NCBI RefSeq assembly: GCF_008831125.1
Contig: NZ_WBKA01000005.1
Location: forward strand, 89,442 to 153,441
DNA from: Pseudoclavibacter caeni
GTDB lineage: Bacteria > Actinomycetota > Actinomycetes > Actinomycetales > Microbacteriaceae
DNA length: 64,000 nucleotides
Direction: 5' to 3'
The notes below the pieces were generated by a model. The model did not search any database, was not told where the DNA came from, and was given only the letters and a program-made list of their open reading frames with translations. Of the stretch, positions 45,558-54,402 are shown one piece after another. How positions within the stretch are numbered: position 1 is the stretch's first letter; each line of letters opens with the position of its first letter. The position numbers and the translations under genes are program-made.

Positions 45558-45595
45558 CGCAGGGCCCGTCCGGTGATCACCGGACGGGCCCTGCG
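45558..45595. terminator. 38-bp perfect palindrome, terminator
   Basis: Two exactly complementary 19-base halves (one contains CAGGGCCCGTCCGGTGA) meet without a loop, 17 bp after the stop codon of the NmrA-like gene. Confidence 0.75.
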
Positions 45596-45681
45596 CATGT
45601 GCATCAGATGCGCCGCGTCTCCGCATCCGGCTATCAGGGGTCCCACAGCCGGCGCTGTCCGGCCTCCCAGAGTCCGGCCCG

Positions 45682-45687
45682 TATCGT
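45682..45687 (+). promoter_or_regulatory. -10 hexamer of leaderless GT2-GtrA gene
   Basis: TATCGT lies 7 nt before the ATG; no Shine-Dalgarno sequence is present. Confidence 0.45.
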
Positions 45688-45694
45688 CGCCGAC

Positions 45695-47089
45695 ATGTCC
45701 ACCACCGATGGCACCGCGCTCGTCCCCCGCCCCGCCCCGGGCCAGACCACGACTCAGGTGCCCGCTCCGGTCGTCGATCTGCTCATCCCCGTCCACAACG
45801 AGGCACACGACCTGCCCCACGCCGTGGCCCGCGCCCGGGCGTTCCTCGACCGGGAGCTGCCCTGGCCTGCCCGGCTGACGATCGTCGACAACGCCTCGAC
45901 GGACGACACCTGGGCGATCGCCCGCCGGCTCGCCGCCGAGATCCCCGGCGTCGCCGCGGTGCGCCTCGACCGCAAGGGGCGGGGGCTCGCCCTGTCGACC
46001 GTGTGGCGCGCCGACGCGGCGCACATCCCGGTGCTCGCCTACATGGACGTCGATCTGTCGACCGATCTGCGCGGGCTCGCCCCGCTCGTGGCCCCGCTCG
46101 TCTCCGGCCACTCCGACGTGGCGATCGGCACCCGGCTCGCCCGCGGATCGCACGTGCGGCGCGGTCCGACGCGCGAGTTCATCTCGCGCTCGTACAACCT
46201 GCTGCTGCACACGCTGCTGGGCGTGCGGTTCTCCGACGCCCAGTGCGGGTTCAAGGCGATCACCGCGGACGCGGCCCGCGCGCTGCTGCCGCAGGTGCAC
46301 GACACGCAGTGGTTCTTCGACACCGAGCTGCTCGTCATCGCCGAGAAGGCCGGGCTGCGCATCCACGAGGTGCCGGTCGACTGGGTCGACGACCCAGACA
46401 GCCGGGTGGACATCCCCCGCACCGTGCGCGAGGATCTCGCAGGGATCGCCCGGCTGGCCGGCGCGCTGCTCGGCGGGCGGATCCCGCTCGAGGCGATCCG
46501 CCAGGCCGTGCACCCGCCGATGGCCACGGATCACGACGAGGCGCCTCACGACGGGCTGCTCGGCCAGATCGTGCGCTTCGCCGTCGTGGGGCTCGCCTCC
46601 ACGGTGCTGTACACGCTGCTGCTGCTCGGACTGATGCCGCTCGCCGGCGCGCAGGCGGCGAACCTCCTCGCCCTGCTGCTCAGCACGCTCGCGAACACCC
46701 AGGCGAACCGGTGGTTCACGTTCGGCGTGCACGGCCGCCGCCGGGCGCTCGTCCACCAGGGGCAGGGCCTCGTGGTGTTCCTCGTCGGCTGGCTGCTCAC
46801 CGCGATCGCGCTGCAGCTGACCGCCGGGCTCGCCCCGGTCTGGCAGGCGGTCGCCGCCACGGTCGCGAATCTGCTGGCCACGCTGGTGAAGTTCCTGCTC
46901 TTCCGACACTGGGTGTTCCGGCCGCACCGGCCTGCCACCACGACGGATGCGGGGGTCGGCCCCGCCCGACACAGCCCCGCACGTGACGCCCTGCTGGACG
47001 ATCAGGACGCGACACCGGCGGCGCTGCCGACACCGGCAGATCGCCCCGACGGCACCGCTGACACCTCTGACACGATGGAGCACCGATGA
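45695..47089 (+). CDS. Family 2 glycosyltransferase fused to a GtrA membrane domain
   Basis: A 464-residue fusion. Residues about 25-270 are a GT-A glycosyltransferase of the polyprenyl-phosphate sugar synthase type: LLIPVHNEAHDLP, IVDNASTDDTW, AYMDVDLSTDLRGL (the DxD site) and DAQCGFKAITADAARALLP. Residues about 285-430 are a four-helix GtrA domain (VRFAVVGLASTVLYTLLLLG, NTQANRWFTF, FLLFRHWVFRP), which in other bacteria is a separate flippase-like protein. The fusion would make and translocate a lipid-linked sugar. It overlaps the GT39 gene by 4 bp, so the sugar donor and the user are translationally coupled. Confidence 0.9.
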   Translation: MSTTDGTALVPRPAPGQTTTQVPAPVVDLLIPVHNEAHDLPHAVARARAFLDRELPWPARLTIVDNASTDDTWAIARRLAAEIPGVAAVRLDRKGRGLALSTVWRADAAHIPVLAYMDVDLSTDLRGLAPLVAPLVSGHSDVAIGTRLARGSHVRRGPTREFISRSYNLLLHTLLGVRFSDAQCGFKAITADAARALLPQVHDTQWFFDTELLVIAEKAGLRIHEVPVDWVDDPDSRVDIPRTVREDLAGIARLAGALLGGRIPLEAIRQAVHPPMATDHDEAPHDGLLGQIVRFAVVGLASTVLYTLLLLGLMPLAGAQAANLLALLLSTLANTQANRWFTFGVHGRRRALVHQGQGLVVFLVGWLLTAIALQLTAGLAPVWQAVAATVANLLATLVKFLLFRHWVFRPHRPATTTDAGVGPARHSPARDALLDDQDATPAALPTPADRPDGTADTSDTMEHR

Positions 47090-49470
47090 CCACCGCATCC
47101 ACCAGTCCGCTGACGCCTCGCCCCGGCCGCGCCGCCGCGAGCCTCGCGGCCACCACAAGCCCGGTAACGGGGGCATCCAGCCTTGCGGCCGAGGCATCCG
47201 ATGCCGCGACCGCGGCGATCGCCACCGAAGCCGACGTGCGCGCACCGGGCGCGGGACGCCTGCGGGGCGTGCGCGACCACGTCGTCCGCTGGCTGCGCGG
47301 CGAGACCCGCCCCGAGGCCGCCGCGACCCCGCGCACCCGCTGGGAGCGTCCCGCACTGCTCGTGCTGCTCGCGGTGACCACGGTCGCGTATCTGTGGAAT
47401 CTCGCCGCCTCTGGCCGGGGCAACTCCTTCTACGCCGCGGCGGCGCAGGCGGGCTCGCAGAACTGGGAGGCGTTCCTGTACGGCTCCTCGGACATGGGCA
47501 ACTCGATCAGCGTCGACAAGCCGCCGGCGTTCCTGTGGGTGATGGCGCTGTCTGTGCGCCTGTTCGGGCTGAACTCGTGGGCGCTGCTCGTGCCTGAGGC
47601 GCTCATGGGCGTGCTGTCGGTCGCCGTGCTGCACGGTGCCGTGCGCCGGGTGTCGACTCCGCAGGCCGCGCTCATCGCCGGATTCGCCCTCGCAGCCACC
47701 CCGATCGCCGCGCTCATGTTCCGATACGACAACCCGGACGCGCTGCTCGTGCTGCTGCTGACCGTCACGGCCTGGCTCGTGCTGCGGGCGGTCCAGGACG
47801 GCCGCACCCGTTGGATGGCGCTCGCCGGGCTCACCGTCGGATTCGCGTTCCTGACCAAGCAGCTGCAGGCGTTCGTCGTGCTGCCCGGATTCGCCGTGGC
47901 GTACCTGATCGCCGCGCCCGTGTCACTGCGCCGGCGCATCCGCGACGGGTTCATCGCGGTCGGCACGCTCGTGGCCGGCGCGGGCTGGTGGGTCGCGCTC
48001 GTCGAGCTCGTGCCGAGTGACTGGCGACCGTACGTCGGCGGCTCGCAGGACGACTCGTTCCTGGAGCTCACCTTCGGCTACAACGGGTTCGGTCGCATCA
48101 CCGGCGACGAGACCGGGTCGGTCGGTGGCATGGAGGGCCAGGGCGGCATGTGGGGTGAGACGGGGATCACCCGGCTGTTCGAGGGCGAGTTCGGCGGCCA
48201 GGCCTCGTGGCTGATCCCCGCCGCGCTCGTGCTGCTCGTCGCCCTGCTCGTGGTCACGTGGCGGCGCCCGCGCACGGACGCCCTGCGCGCGTCCGCCGTG
48301 ATCTGGGGGTCGTGGCTCGTGGTCACCGGCCTCGTGTTCAGCTCCATGTCGGGCATCTTCCACGCGTACTACACCGTGGCCCTCGCCCCGGGCATCGCCG
48401 GGCTCGTCGGGCTCGGCTGCGGAGAGCTGTGGCGGCGCCGCGACCGGTGGCCGGCTGTGGTGACGCTCGGCGCGGTGACGGCGCTGACCGTGGTGTGGGC
48501 GTGGGTGCTGCTGGGCCGCAGCTCGAGCGTCGAGCAGTGGCCGGTGCTCGTCGTCGGCGTGCTCGCCGGGCTTGCCCTGGCGCTGTCGCCGTGGCTGCCG
48601 TGGACCTCCCCGTGGATCACGCGCGCCGCGGCCGCGGCGGCCCTCGCCGCGGCGTTCACCGGCCCGGTCGCCTACACCCTGTACACGGTGCAGCGCGGGT
48701 ACACCGGGTCGATCATCACCGCTGGCCCCTCCGTGTCGACCACCTCGATGGGCGGCGTGGGCGGAGGCCTGGGCGGCCCCGGCTCGATGGGCGGAGGCCT
48801 GGGCGACCCCGGCGCGATGACGGACGGCGGCTCAGCCGGAGTGGAAGGGTCCGGCTCCGGCACGACCGGGGCGATGCCCACCGCCGACGCGTCAGAGGGC
48901 GGACCCGCCTCCGGCGACGGCTCCGCAGGACGGACGATGTCCGGCGGCCAGGGTGGTCAGGGGCGGTTCGGTGGCCCCGGCGGCCAGGATGGTGACGGAG
49001 GACATGGCCAGACCGAGCAGGATGGCCCGGACGGGGCCGGGCAACAGGCCTCGGGGACGCCCGAGCTGGGCGGCATGGGCGGCATGAGCAGCATGAGCGG
49101 CATGAGCGGCCTGCTCGACGGCGGCGACGCCTCCGATGAGATCGTGGCGCTGCTCGAGGACACCGGCGACGCCCGGTGGGCGGCGGCGACGACCGGGTCG
49201 CAGAGCGCGGCGGCCTACCAGCTCGCCTCGAATCGTGCCGTCATGCCGATCGGCGGGTTCAACGGCACTGACCCGGCGCCGACGCTGGAGGAGTTCCAGC
49301 AGCATGTCGGGCAGGGCGAGATCCGCTGGTACATCGCCGGCCGCAGCATGGGGAGGTCGATGGGTGGCTCCGACGCCGCCGAGCAGATCTCCGAGTGGGT
49401 CGAACAGCATTTCACCGCGCAGACGGTCGACGGGGTGACGCTCTACGACCTGACGCCCTCGACCGAGTGA
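47086..49470 (+). CDS. GT39-type membrane glycosyltransferase (ArnT/YkcB-like)
   Basis: A 794-residue integral membrane transferase that would move a sugar from a lipid carrier to a target outside the membrane. After a 75-residue disordered N-terminus come about a dozen helices. Family features are FYAAAAQAGSQNWEAFLYGS, SISVDKPPAFLWVMALSVRL (acidic/lysine site of the first loop) and RYDNPDALLVLLLT. The extracytoplasmic tail has an exceptional Gly/Met/Ser-rich region (about 545-685, with GGMGGMSSMSGMSG) before a folded end domain (IVALLEDTGDARWAAATTGS) similar to YkcB-type proteins. Coupled to the GT2-GtrA gene. The acceptor (teichoic acid, polysaccharide or protein) is unknown. Confidence 0.88.
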   Translation: MTTASTSPLTPRPGRAAASLAATTSPVTGASSLAAEASDAATAAIATEADVRAPGAGRLRGVRDHVVRWLRGETRPEAAATPRTRWERPALLVLLAVTTVAYLWNLAASGRGNSFYAAAAQAGSQNWEAFLYGSSDMGNSISVDKPPAFLWVMALSVRLFGLNSWALLVPEALMGVLSVAVLHGAVRRVSTPQAALIAGFALAATPIAALMFRYDNPDALLVLLLTVTAWLVLRAVQDGRTRWMALAGLTVGFAFLTKQLQAFVVLPGFAVAYLIAAPVSLRRRIRDGFIAVGTLVAGAGWWVALVELVPSDWRPYVGGSQDDSFLELTFGYNGFGRITGDETGSVGGMEGQGGMWGETGITRLFEGEFGGQASWLIPAALVLLVALLVVTWRRPRTDALRASAVIWGSWLVVTGLVFSSMSGIFHAYYTVALAPGIAGLVGLGCGELWRRRDRWPAVVTLGAVTALTVVWAWVLLGRSSSVEQWPVLVVGVLAGLALALSPWLPWTSPWITRAAAAAALAAAFTGPVAYTLYTVQRGYTGSIITAGPSVSTTSMGGVGGGLGGPGSMGGGLGDPGAMTDGGSAGVEGSGSGTTGAMPTADASEGGPASGDGSAGRTMSGGQGGQGRFGGPGGQDGDGGHGQTEQDGPDGAGQQASGTPELGGMGGMSSMSGMSGLLDGGDASDEIVALLEDTGDARWAAATTGSQSAAAYQLASNRAVMPIGGFNGTDPAPTLEEFQQHVGQGEIRWYIAGRSMGRSMGGSDAAEQISEWVEQHFTAQTVDGVTLYDLTPSTE

Positions 49471-49482
49471 TGCGGGGCGGGG

Positions 49483-51300
49483 TCACTCCCCCGCGGTCGA
49501 TCCGTCGGGATGCCTGGTCGCATCCTGACCGCCGAGATGCCGGGCCACGCTCTGACCGCCGGTGCGCCCGGCCTCGTCTCGCCCGGCGGCGATGTCGGAG
49601 CGCAGCCGCCCGGTGAACCGGTCGACAGCCGCGCCCACCGTGGGCTCGAACATGTTGTCGGCGAGCTGCCCGGCTAGGTCGAGCCGGCGCAGGCGCTCGC
49701 GCACCGGATCCTTCATCTCGGCGAGCACGAGGTCGACGTCTGTCTCGGCGAGCCGGCGGTCCAGCATGATCAGGGCGTCGACCGCGGTCGTGTCGATCCC
49801 CGTGATCGGTTCTGCGGCGAGCACGACCTCATGCACGCGGTCGCGCCGTCGTTCGAGCGTGCGACGGACGAATTCCGAGAAGGTGCCCGCGTTGGCGAAG
49901 TTGAGCGGGGCGTCGAAGCGCACGATGACGATGCCGGGGATGCGTCGAGCGCCTGGGTGGCGCAGATCGTGATAGCCGCGCAGCCCGGGCACCAGGCCGA
50001 GTTCAGCACGATACGGCCGCCACTGCTCGATGAACAGGGCGAGGATCGACAGGCCGACCGCGATGCCGATGCCGGTGAGCACCCCGGCCACCGCCACCCC
50101 GGCCGTGGCTGTGAGGCACAGCAGCCCGTCGACGGGGCTCATGCGGAACAGGCGGCGCACCGTGCCGACGTCGACCAGGGCGAGCGCGGCTGCGACCACG
50201 ACCGCCGACAGCGCAGCGGCGGGCACCCAGGCGGTCGCTGCCGGTGCGGCGAACAGGAACACGAGGATGCCGGCCGCGCCGATGAGGCTGGCCAGCTGAC
50301 TGCGGCCCCCGGCCGACCGCAGCACGGGCGTGCGTGACGACGACCCTCCGATCGCGAACCCGCCGATGACGCCGACGGCGATGTTCGTCAGCCCCAGCCC
50401 GATCATCTCCTGACGCGGGTCCACCAGTCTGTGGTCGCGCTCGCTGATGCTGCGCGAGAGGATGCTGGTGTCGGCCAGTGCGATGAGGGCGATGCCGAGA
50501 GCGGCGGGCGTGAGTGCGGCGACATCGCCCCAGTCGAAGAGGGCGAGGTCGATGCCGATCGCCGGCAGCCCGGCCGGCAGGGCGCCGACGGTGGCGATCG
50601 AGGCGGTCCAGCCGAGCCCGGCTGAGAGGATCGCGGCCATGAGGATGACGAGCAGGGCGCCCGGCGCCCGCGGGGCGAGCCGGCGCAGCAGCAGGATGAC
50701 AACGAGGCCGCCGCCGCCCAGGGCGAGCGTGCGCCAGTCGGCGATGCCGGCCGCGACGTCCTGCACGAACCCGGTGAACGGGTCGGCGCCATCGCTCTCG
50801 ACCCGGTTCAGTCCCAGCACGCCCGGCAACTGCTCGGCCAGCACGGTCAGGGCGATGCCGTTGAGGTAGCCGACGCGGATCGGCTTGGAGAGCAGATCGG
50901 TGAGCACGCCCAGGCGCAGCACCGCGGCGAGCAGCAGCACGATGCCGATCATCACGGCGAGCACCCCGGCCAGGGCGATCGCCCGGGCGTCTGAGCCGAG
51001 GGCGAGCGGCACGATGGCCGCGGCGATCATCGGCGACAGTGACGAGTCCGGCCCGACGACGAGCGTGCGCGAGGGACCGAACACCGCGTAGGCGACAAGA
51101 CCCACGACGGTCGCGACGAGCCCCGTGTAGGGCGGCAGCCCGGCGAGCTCCGCGTACCCCATGCCGGTCGGCAGCAGCACGGCGATGAGGGTGATCCCGG
51201 CGACGATGTCGCCTCGCAGCCACCGGCGGTCGTAGTCGCGGGTGTGCCGCAGCACCGGCGGCCAGCCCGGCAGGGCTCGATGCGCGCCGTCTCCCGTCAT
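49483..51300 (-). CDS. SulP family anion transporter with STAS domain
   Basis: A 605-residue transporter of the SLC26/SulP family. The membrane part (about 30-420) opens with GDIVAGITLIAVLLPTGMGYAELAGL and AVFGPSRTLVVGPDSSLSPM, both family signatures; a cytosolic STAS domain follows (PGIVIVRFDAPLNFANAGTF, GIDTTAVDALI). Sulfate, bicarbonate or another anion may be the substrate. The ATG overlaps the stop of the upstream MFS gene as ATGA with GAGGG immediately before it, so translation depends on reinitiation. The last 40 residues are a polar tail. It is convergent with the GT39 gene with only 12 bp between. Confidence 0.9.
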   Translation of the reverse strand: MTGDGAHRALPGWPPVLRHTRDYDRRWLRGDIVAGITLIAVLLPTGMGYAELAGLPPYTGLVATVVGLVAYAVFGPSRTLVVGPDSSLSPMIAAAIVPLALGSDARAIALAGVLAVMIGIVLLLAAVLRLGVLTDLLSKPIRVGYLNGIALTVLAEQLPGVLGLNRVESDGADPFTGFVQDVAAGIADWRTLALGGGGLVVILLLRRLAPRAPGALLVILMAAILSAGLGWTASIATVGALPAGLPAIGIDLALFDWGDVAALTPAALGIALIALADTSILSRSISERDHRLVDPRQEMIGLGLTNIAVGVIGGFAIGGSSSRTPVLRSAGGRSQLASLIGAAGILVFLFAAPAATAWVPAAALSAVVVAAALALVDVGTVRRLFRMSPVDGLLCLTATAGVAVAGVLTGIGIAVGLSILALFIEQWRPYRAELGLVPGLRGYHDLRHPGARRIPGIVIVRFDAPLNFANAGTFSEFVRRTLERRRDRVHEVVLAAEPITGIDTTAVDALIMLDRRLAETDVDLVLAEMKDPVRERLRRLDLAGQLADNMFEPTVGAAVDRFTGRLRSDIAAGRDEAGRTGGQSVARHLGGQDATRHPDGSTAGE

Positions 51301-52607
51301 CCCTCTAGGATAGAGGTCCTGCTCCGACCGACGAGGAACATCGCCATCGCCACCACAGAGGCGGTGACCATCACGATCCCGAGCGGGGTCGCGGTGCCCT
51401 CGCCGCCGAGGCTCACCAGCGGCGAGACGAGACCGGCCAGTGCGAACTGCGCCATGCCGAGGATCGCTGATCCGAGGCCCGCGACCCGAGCGGGTGCCGC
51501 GTCGAGCGCCAGGGCTGTGGCGTTGCCGAACACGAGCCCGAGCGGCGCGACGGCGATCGGGAGGGTGAGGGTCAGCAGCCACACGGGCACCCCGGTGACG
51601 GCGACGAGCAGCGTCGCGGCGGAGCCGACGAGATTGGTGATGAGACCGATCCGCAGCAGGCGCTCAGCACCGTACACGGCCACGAGTCGCGCGGAGATCG
51701 CGGAGACGAGCATGAGCAGCAGCGCGTTGAGCCCGAAGAGCAGCCCGTAGGCGGGCACGGAGAGGCCGATCATCCGCTGGTAGACGAACGGCGAGGCGGA
51801 GATGTACGCCATCATCGTCGCGAAGGCGAACGCGAACGCGAGCGTCCGCCCGATGAACGTGCGGGTGGCCAGGGCACGCACCCCGCCGGCACCGGGATGC
51901 TCCGCGGCGAGGGCTGCGTCCGCGGCCGCCCGCCTGGCGCGCGCGTCGGCATCGTTCGTCTCGGGCACGAAAACGACGCTCGCGACCAGTCCGGCCAGAC
52001 CGAGACCGGCGACGATCCACAGCAGGCCGCGCCAGCCGATGACGCCTGCGAGCCCGCTGCCGAGCAGCGGGGCGATAACCGGGGCGAGGCCACCGACCAT
52101 CATCATCAGGCTGAGGGCGCGTGCTGCGGCGCGACCGTGCGAGCGATCGGCGATGACGGCGCGGCCGATCACCATCCCGGCGGCGCCGCTGATCCCCTGC
52201 ACGAGGCGGAGGGGGATGAGCACACCGATCGACGGTGCCATCGCCGTCCCACAGCTCGACGCGAGGAAGAGCATCAGGCCGATCAGCAGCGGCCACCGGC
52301 GACCGAGTCGGTCGGAGACCGGCCCGAAGACGAGCTGACCGACGCCCGCGCCGATGAGGAACGCGGTGAGCGACAGTTGCACCGCGGTGTCGGAGGTCGC
52401 CAGCTCCGTGCTCATCTGCGGGAACGCCGGCAGGTACAGGTCGGTCGAGAACGGCGCGACCGCGGAGAGCACGGCGAGGGTGACGAGCAGCGGAGTGGAG
52501 ACACCCGGGCGTTCCGCCGACTGCACCGGCGGGACGAACGACGCCGGGGCTGCGGCCGGGTCGGATGACGGAGTCGGGTCGGATGACGGAGAGGGGGTGA
52601 CGCTCAT
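51297..52607 (-). CDS. MFS drug/H+ antiporter, Bcr/CflA type
   Basis: A 436-residue proton-driven exporter with 12 predicted helices after a repetitive Pro/Ser/Asp N-terminus. Signatures are VAPFSTDLYLPAFPQM in helix 1, the motif A-like GPVSDRLGRRWPLLIG between helices 2 and 3, and LRLVQGISGAAGMVIGRAVI in helix 4, as in Bcr/CflA transporters. GAAGGAAT precedes the ATG. It is the first gene of an operon with SulP and is divergent from a MarR gene, which suggests substrate-induced expression. Confidence 0.9.
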   Translation of the reverse strand: MSVTPSPSSDPTPSSDPAAAPASFVPPVQSAERPGVSTPLLVTLAVLSAVAPFSTDLYLPAFPQMSTELATSDTAVQLSLTAFLIGAGVGQLVFGPVSDRLGRRWPLLIGLMLFLASSCGTAMAPSIGVLIPLRLVQGISGAAGMVIGRAVIADRSHGRAAARALSLMMMVGGLAPVIAPLLGSGLAGVIGWRGLLWIVAGLGLAGLVASVVFVPETNDADARARRAAADAALAAEHPGAGGVRALATRTFIGRTLAFAFAFATMMAYISASPFVYQRMIGLSVPAYGLLFGLNALLLMLVSAISARLVAVYGAERLLRIGLITNLVGSAATLLVAVTGVPVWLLTLTLPIAVAPLGLVFGNATALALDAAPARVAGLGSAILGMAQFALAGLVSPLVSLGGEGTATPLGIVMVTASVVAMAMFLVGRSRTSILEG

Positions 52608-52709
52608 GGATTCCTTCGACGGGGGGATGCGACGCCGGCCGTGGTGCCCACGTGGACGTCGTTGGTTATGACTATAGAACAATCTTCCGCCGCGTGGCAC
52701 GATGGAGGC
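52608..52709. promoter_or_regulatory. Divergent promoter region between MFS and marR
   Basis: The centre is AT-rich compared with its surroundings (GTTGGTTATGACTATAGAAC at 52661-52680). TATAGA at 52673-52678 could be a -10 for marR. TTGGTT and GAACAA form an imperfect inverted repeat over it, a possible MarR site. Confidence 0.4.
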
Positions 52710-53420
52710 ATGTCAGATTCCCCAGGACCGCAGGCGCCCGCCGAGCCGGCCGCGTCGCCCGCGGATCCGGCGCTGCGGGAGCCACTCCCCGCGTCGCGAC
52801 ACCGCCGCCTCCCGCGCCATGCCGAGGCGGGGCATCCCCCGTCGTCCGCCGACCGCACCGCGCTGCTCGCCGAGTGCGCCGACCTCGCGCTCACCCTCGC
52901 CCGCACCCTGCAGACGGCTGTCGACGCCGATCCCGAGGTGCACCGGCTCACCGCCGCCGAGTCCTCCGCCCTGCGGCACATCGACCGGCACGGTCCGATC
53001 CGCCCGAGCGCGCTGGCGCGGGCACTGCACGTGCTGCCGAGCAACCTGACCCCCACGGTGCGTCACCTGCGCGCCCTCGGGCTCGTCGCCTCCGCTCCCG
53101 ACCCGGCCGACCGACGCGCGTGTCTGCTCACCGCCACGGACGCGGCCCAGCAGAACCTCGCCCGGCTGCGGCAGGTCTGGACGACCACACTGCAGGGAGT
53201 CGCCCGGGGCGTGACGGCCGACCGCGCGGACGCGTCGGCCCGGCCGGTCAGGACATCAGGGGGTTCCCGGCGCGAGGGGCCCGGTGACGAGCGGTCCGGG
53301 AACGCCGACGACGTCCCGCTGACGGACGCGCAGCTGGCCGCTCTGCTCGACGCGCTGAGCGTCCTGGCCGGCGAGGGCGTGGCCTCGCTCGCTCAGCCTC
53401 CGCACAGCCGGCGCTCATAG
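52710..53420 (+). CDS. MarR family transcriptional regulator
   Basis: A 236-residue winged-helix protein with an unusually long, proline-rich N-terminus (about 45 residues) before the domain. The helix-turn-helix is HIDRHGPIRPSALARALHVL, then PSNLTPTVRHLRALGLV, with the wing PADRRACLLTATDA. A low-complexity insert of some 35 residues (SARPVRTSGGSRREGPGDER region) interrupts the C-terminal dimerisation helix pair. GGAGG precedes the ATG. Divergent from the drug antiporter operon, which it probably represses. Confidence 0.87.
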   Translation: MSDSPGPQAPAEPAASPADPALREPLPASRHRRLPRHAEAGHPPSSADRTALLAECADLALTLARTLQTAVDADPEVHRLTAAESSALRHIDRHGPIRPSALARALHVLPSNLTPTVRHLRALGLVASAPDPADRRACLLTATDAAQQNLARLRQVWTTTLQGVARGVTADRADASARPVRTSGGSRREGPGDERSGNADDVPLTDAQLAALLDALSVLAGEGVASLAQPPHSRRS

Positions 53421-53478
53421 ACTCGGCGCATCGACGCGCGCCGGGCCCGCCCGGCCGTGCCACGCCGAGAGGAGATCA

Positions 53479-54312
53479 ATGGACGCCGACGACCACACCC
53501 TCATCCAGGCGCTCGCCGAGCGCATCCGCGCCGCGCAGCCCGTCACCCCGGATGCCGAGGCCGACGCCGAGATCGGGCGGCTGATCGCTGCCCAGCCGAA
53601 CGCGGTCTACTTGCTCACCCAGGCGGTGCTGCTGCAGGAGCAGGCGCTGTGCGAGGCCCGCGGGCGCATCGACGCCCTCGAGCGGGAGCGGACGACGCTC
53701 GCTCAGCAGCTGCAGAACGCGCAGGCCGCCGGCGCGCGACAGAACGGCTCGCCCCGTGGCCTGCTCGGCTCGCTGTTCGACGCGTTCCAGGGCGGCCGCT
53801 CCGGAGGTCAGGCGAACGGCCGCGCGGCGGGATACGGCCAGGCCGCCGGGCACGCGCAGAACACCGGATACGCCCAGACCACGGCCGCGTCCTCGACCGG
53901 AGCGGCCGACGTCGGGACCACGGCCGACGCGACCGGGTCCGCCGGCGAGTGGCAGCGGTCCGCGGCGAACGCGACCGGGGCGTCCGCCCCGGCGACGGCC
54001 GGGCGGGGACCCGGCGGCAGCTTCCTGCGCGGGGCCGCGGCGACGGCGCTCGGGGTCGCCGGCGGGGCACTGCTGTTCGACGGGCTCACCAACGCGTTCG
54101 ATGGTGTGCCCCAGGCGGCCGGCGACGCTGCGGCGGACCTCGGCGACGCTGTCTCCAATGCGGGTGATGCGGCCGGCGAGGCGGTCGGCTCGGTCGGCGA
54201 CACCGCGACCGAGGCGACGAGCGCGTTCGGCGAGCTGGACGAGACACTCAGCCAGGGGTTCGATCTCGGCGGCTTCGGCGACTTCGGTGGCTTCGGCGAC
54301 TTCGACGTGTGA
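53479..54312 (+). CDS. DUF2076 domain protein
   Basis: A 277-residue protein with a DUF2076-type N-terminus: an acidic start, LIQALAERIRAAQPVTPDAE, LIAAQPNAVYLLTQAVLLQE and a coiled-coil (ARGRIDALERERTTLAQQLQ). The middle is a Gly/Ala/Gln/Thr-rich linker, then a small hydrophobic segment (GGSFLRGAAATALGVAGGAL) and an acidic Gly/Phe-rich end. The N-terminal family is mostly known from proteobacterial periplasmic or envelope proteins of unknown function. Here no signal peptide is seen. GAGGAG precedes the ATG. Function unknown. Confidence 0.8.
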   Translation: MDADDHTLIQALAERIRAAQPVTPDAEADAEIGRLIAAQPNAVYLLTQAVLLQEQALCEARGRIDALERERTTLAQQLQNAQAAGARQNGSPRGLLGSLFDAFQGGRSGGQANGRAAGYGQAAGHAQNTGYAQTTAASSTGAADVGTTADATGSAGEWQRSAANATGASAPATAGRGPGGSFLRGAAATALGVAGGALLFDGLTNAFDGVPQAAGDAAADLGDAVSNAGDAAGEAVGSVGDTATEATSAFGELDETLSQGFDLGGFGDFGGFGDFDV

Positions 54313-54318
54313 AGAAGA

Positions 54319-54360
54319 CAGGCGCGGGTGGGTCCCCGTCAGGGGCCGCACCCGCGCCTG
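54319..54360. terminator. Bidirectional terminator hairpin
   Basis: A perfect 12-bp stem (CAGGCGCGGGTG and CACCCGCGCCTG) with an inner CCCC/GGGG pair, 7 bp after the DUF2076 stop codon and between convergent genes. Confidence 0.8.
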
Positions 54361-54402
54361 CTCCTCATCGCCGCGGCACCCGTTTGAGGGCGCCGCTGCG
54401 GA

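Noticed and set aside
48740..49110. Repeat array (CRISPR-like or tandem repeat)
   Set aside because: It is the coding sequence of a Gly/Met/Ser-rich protein region; the units are irregular and in frame.
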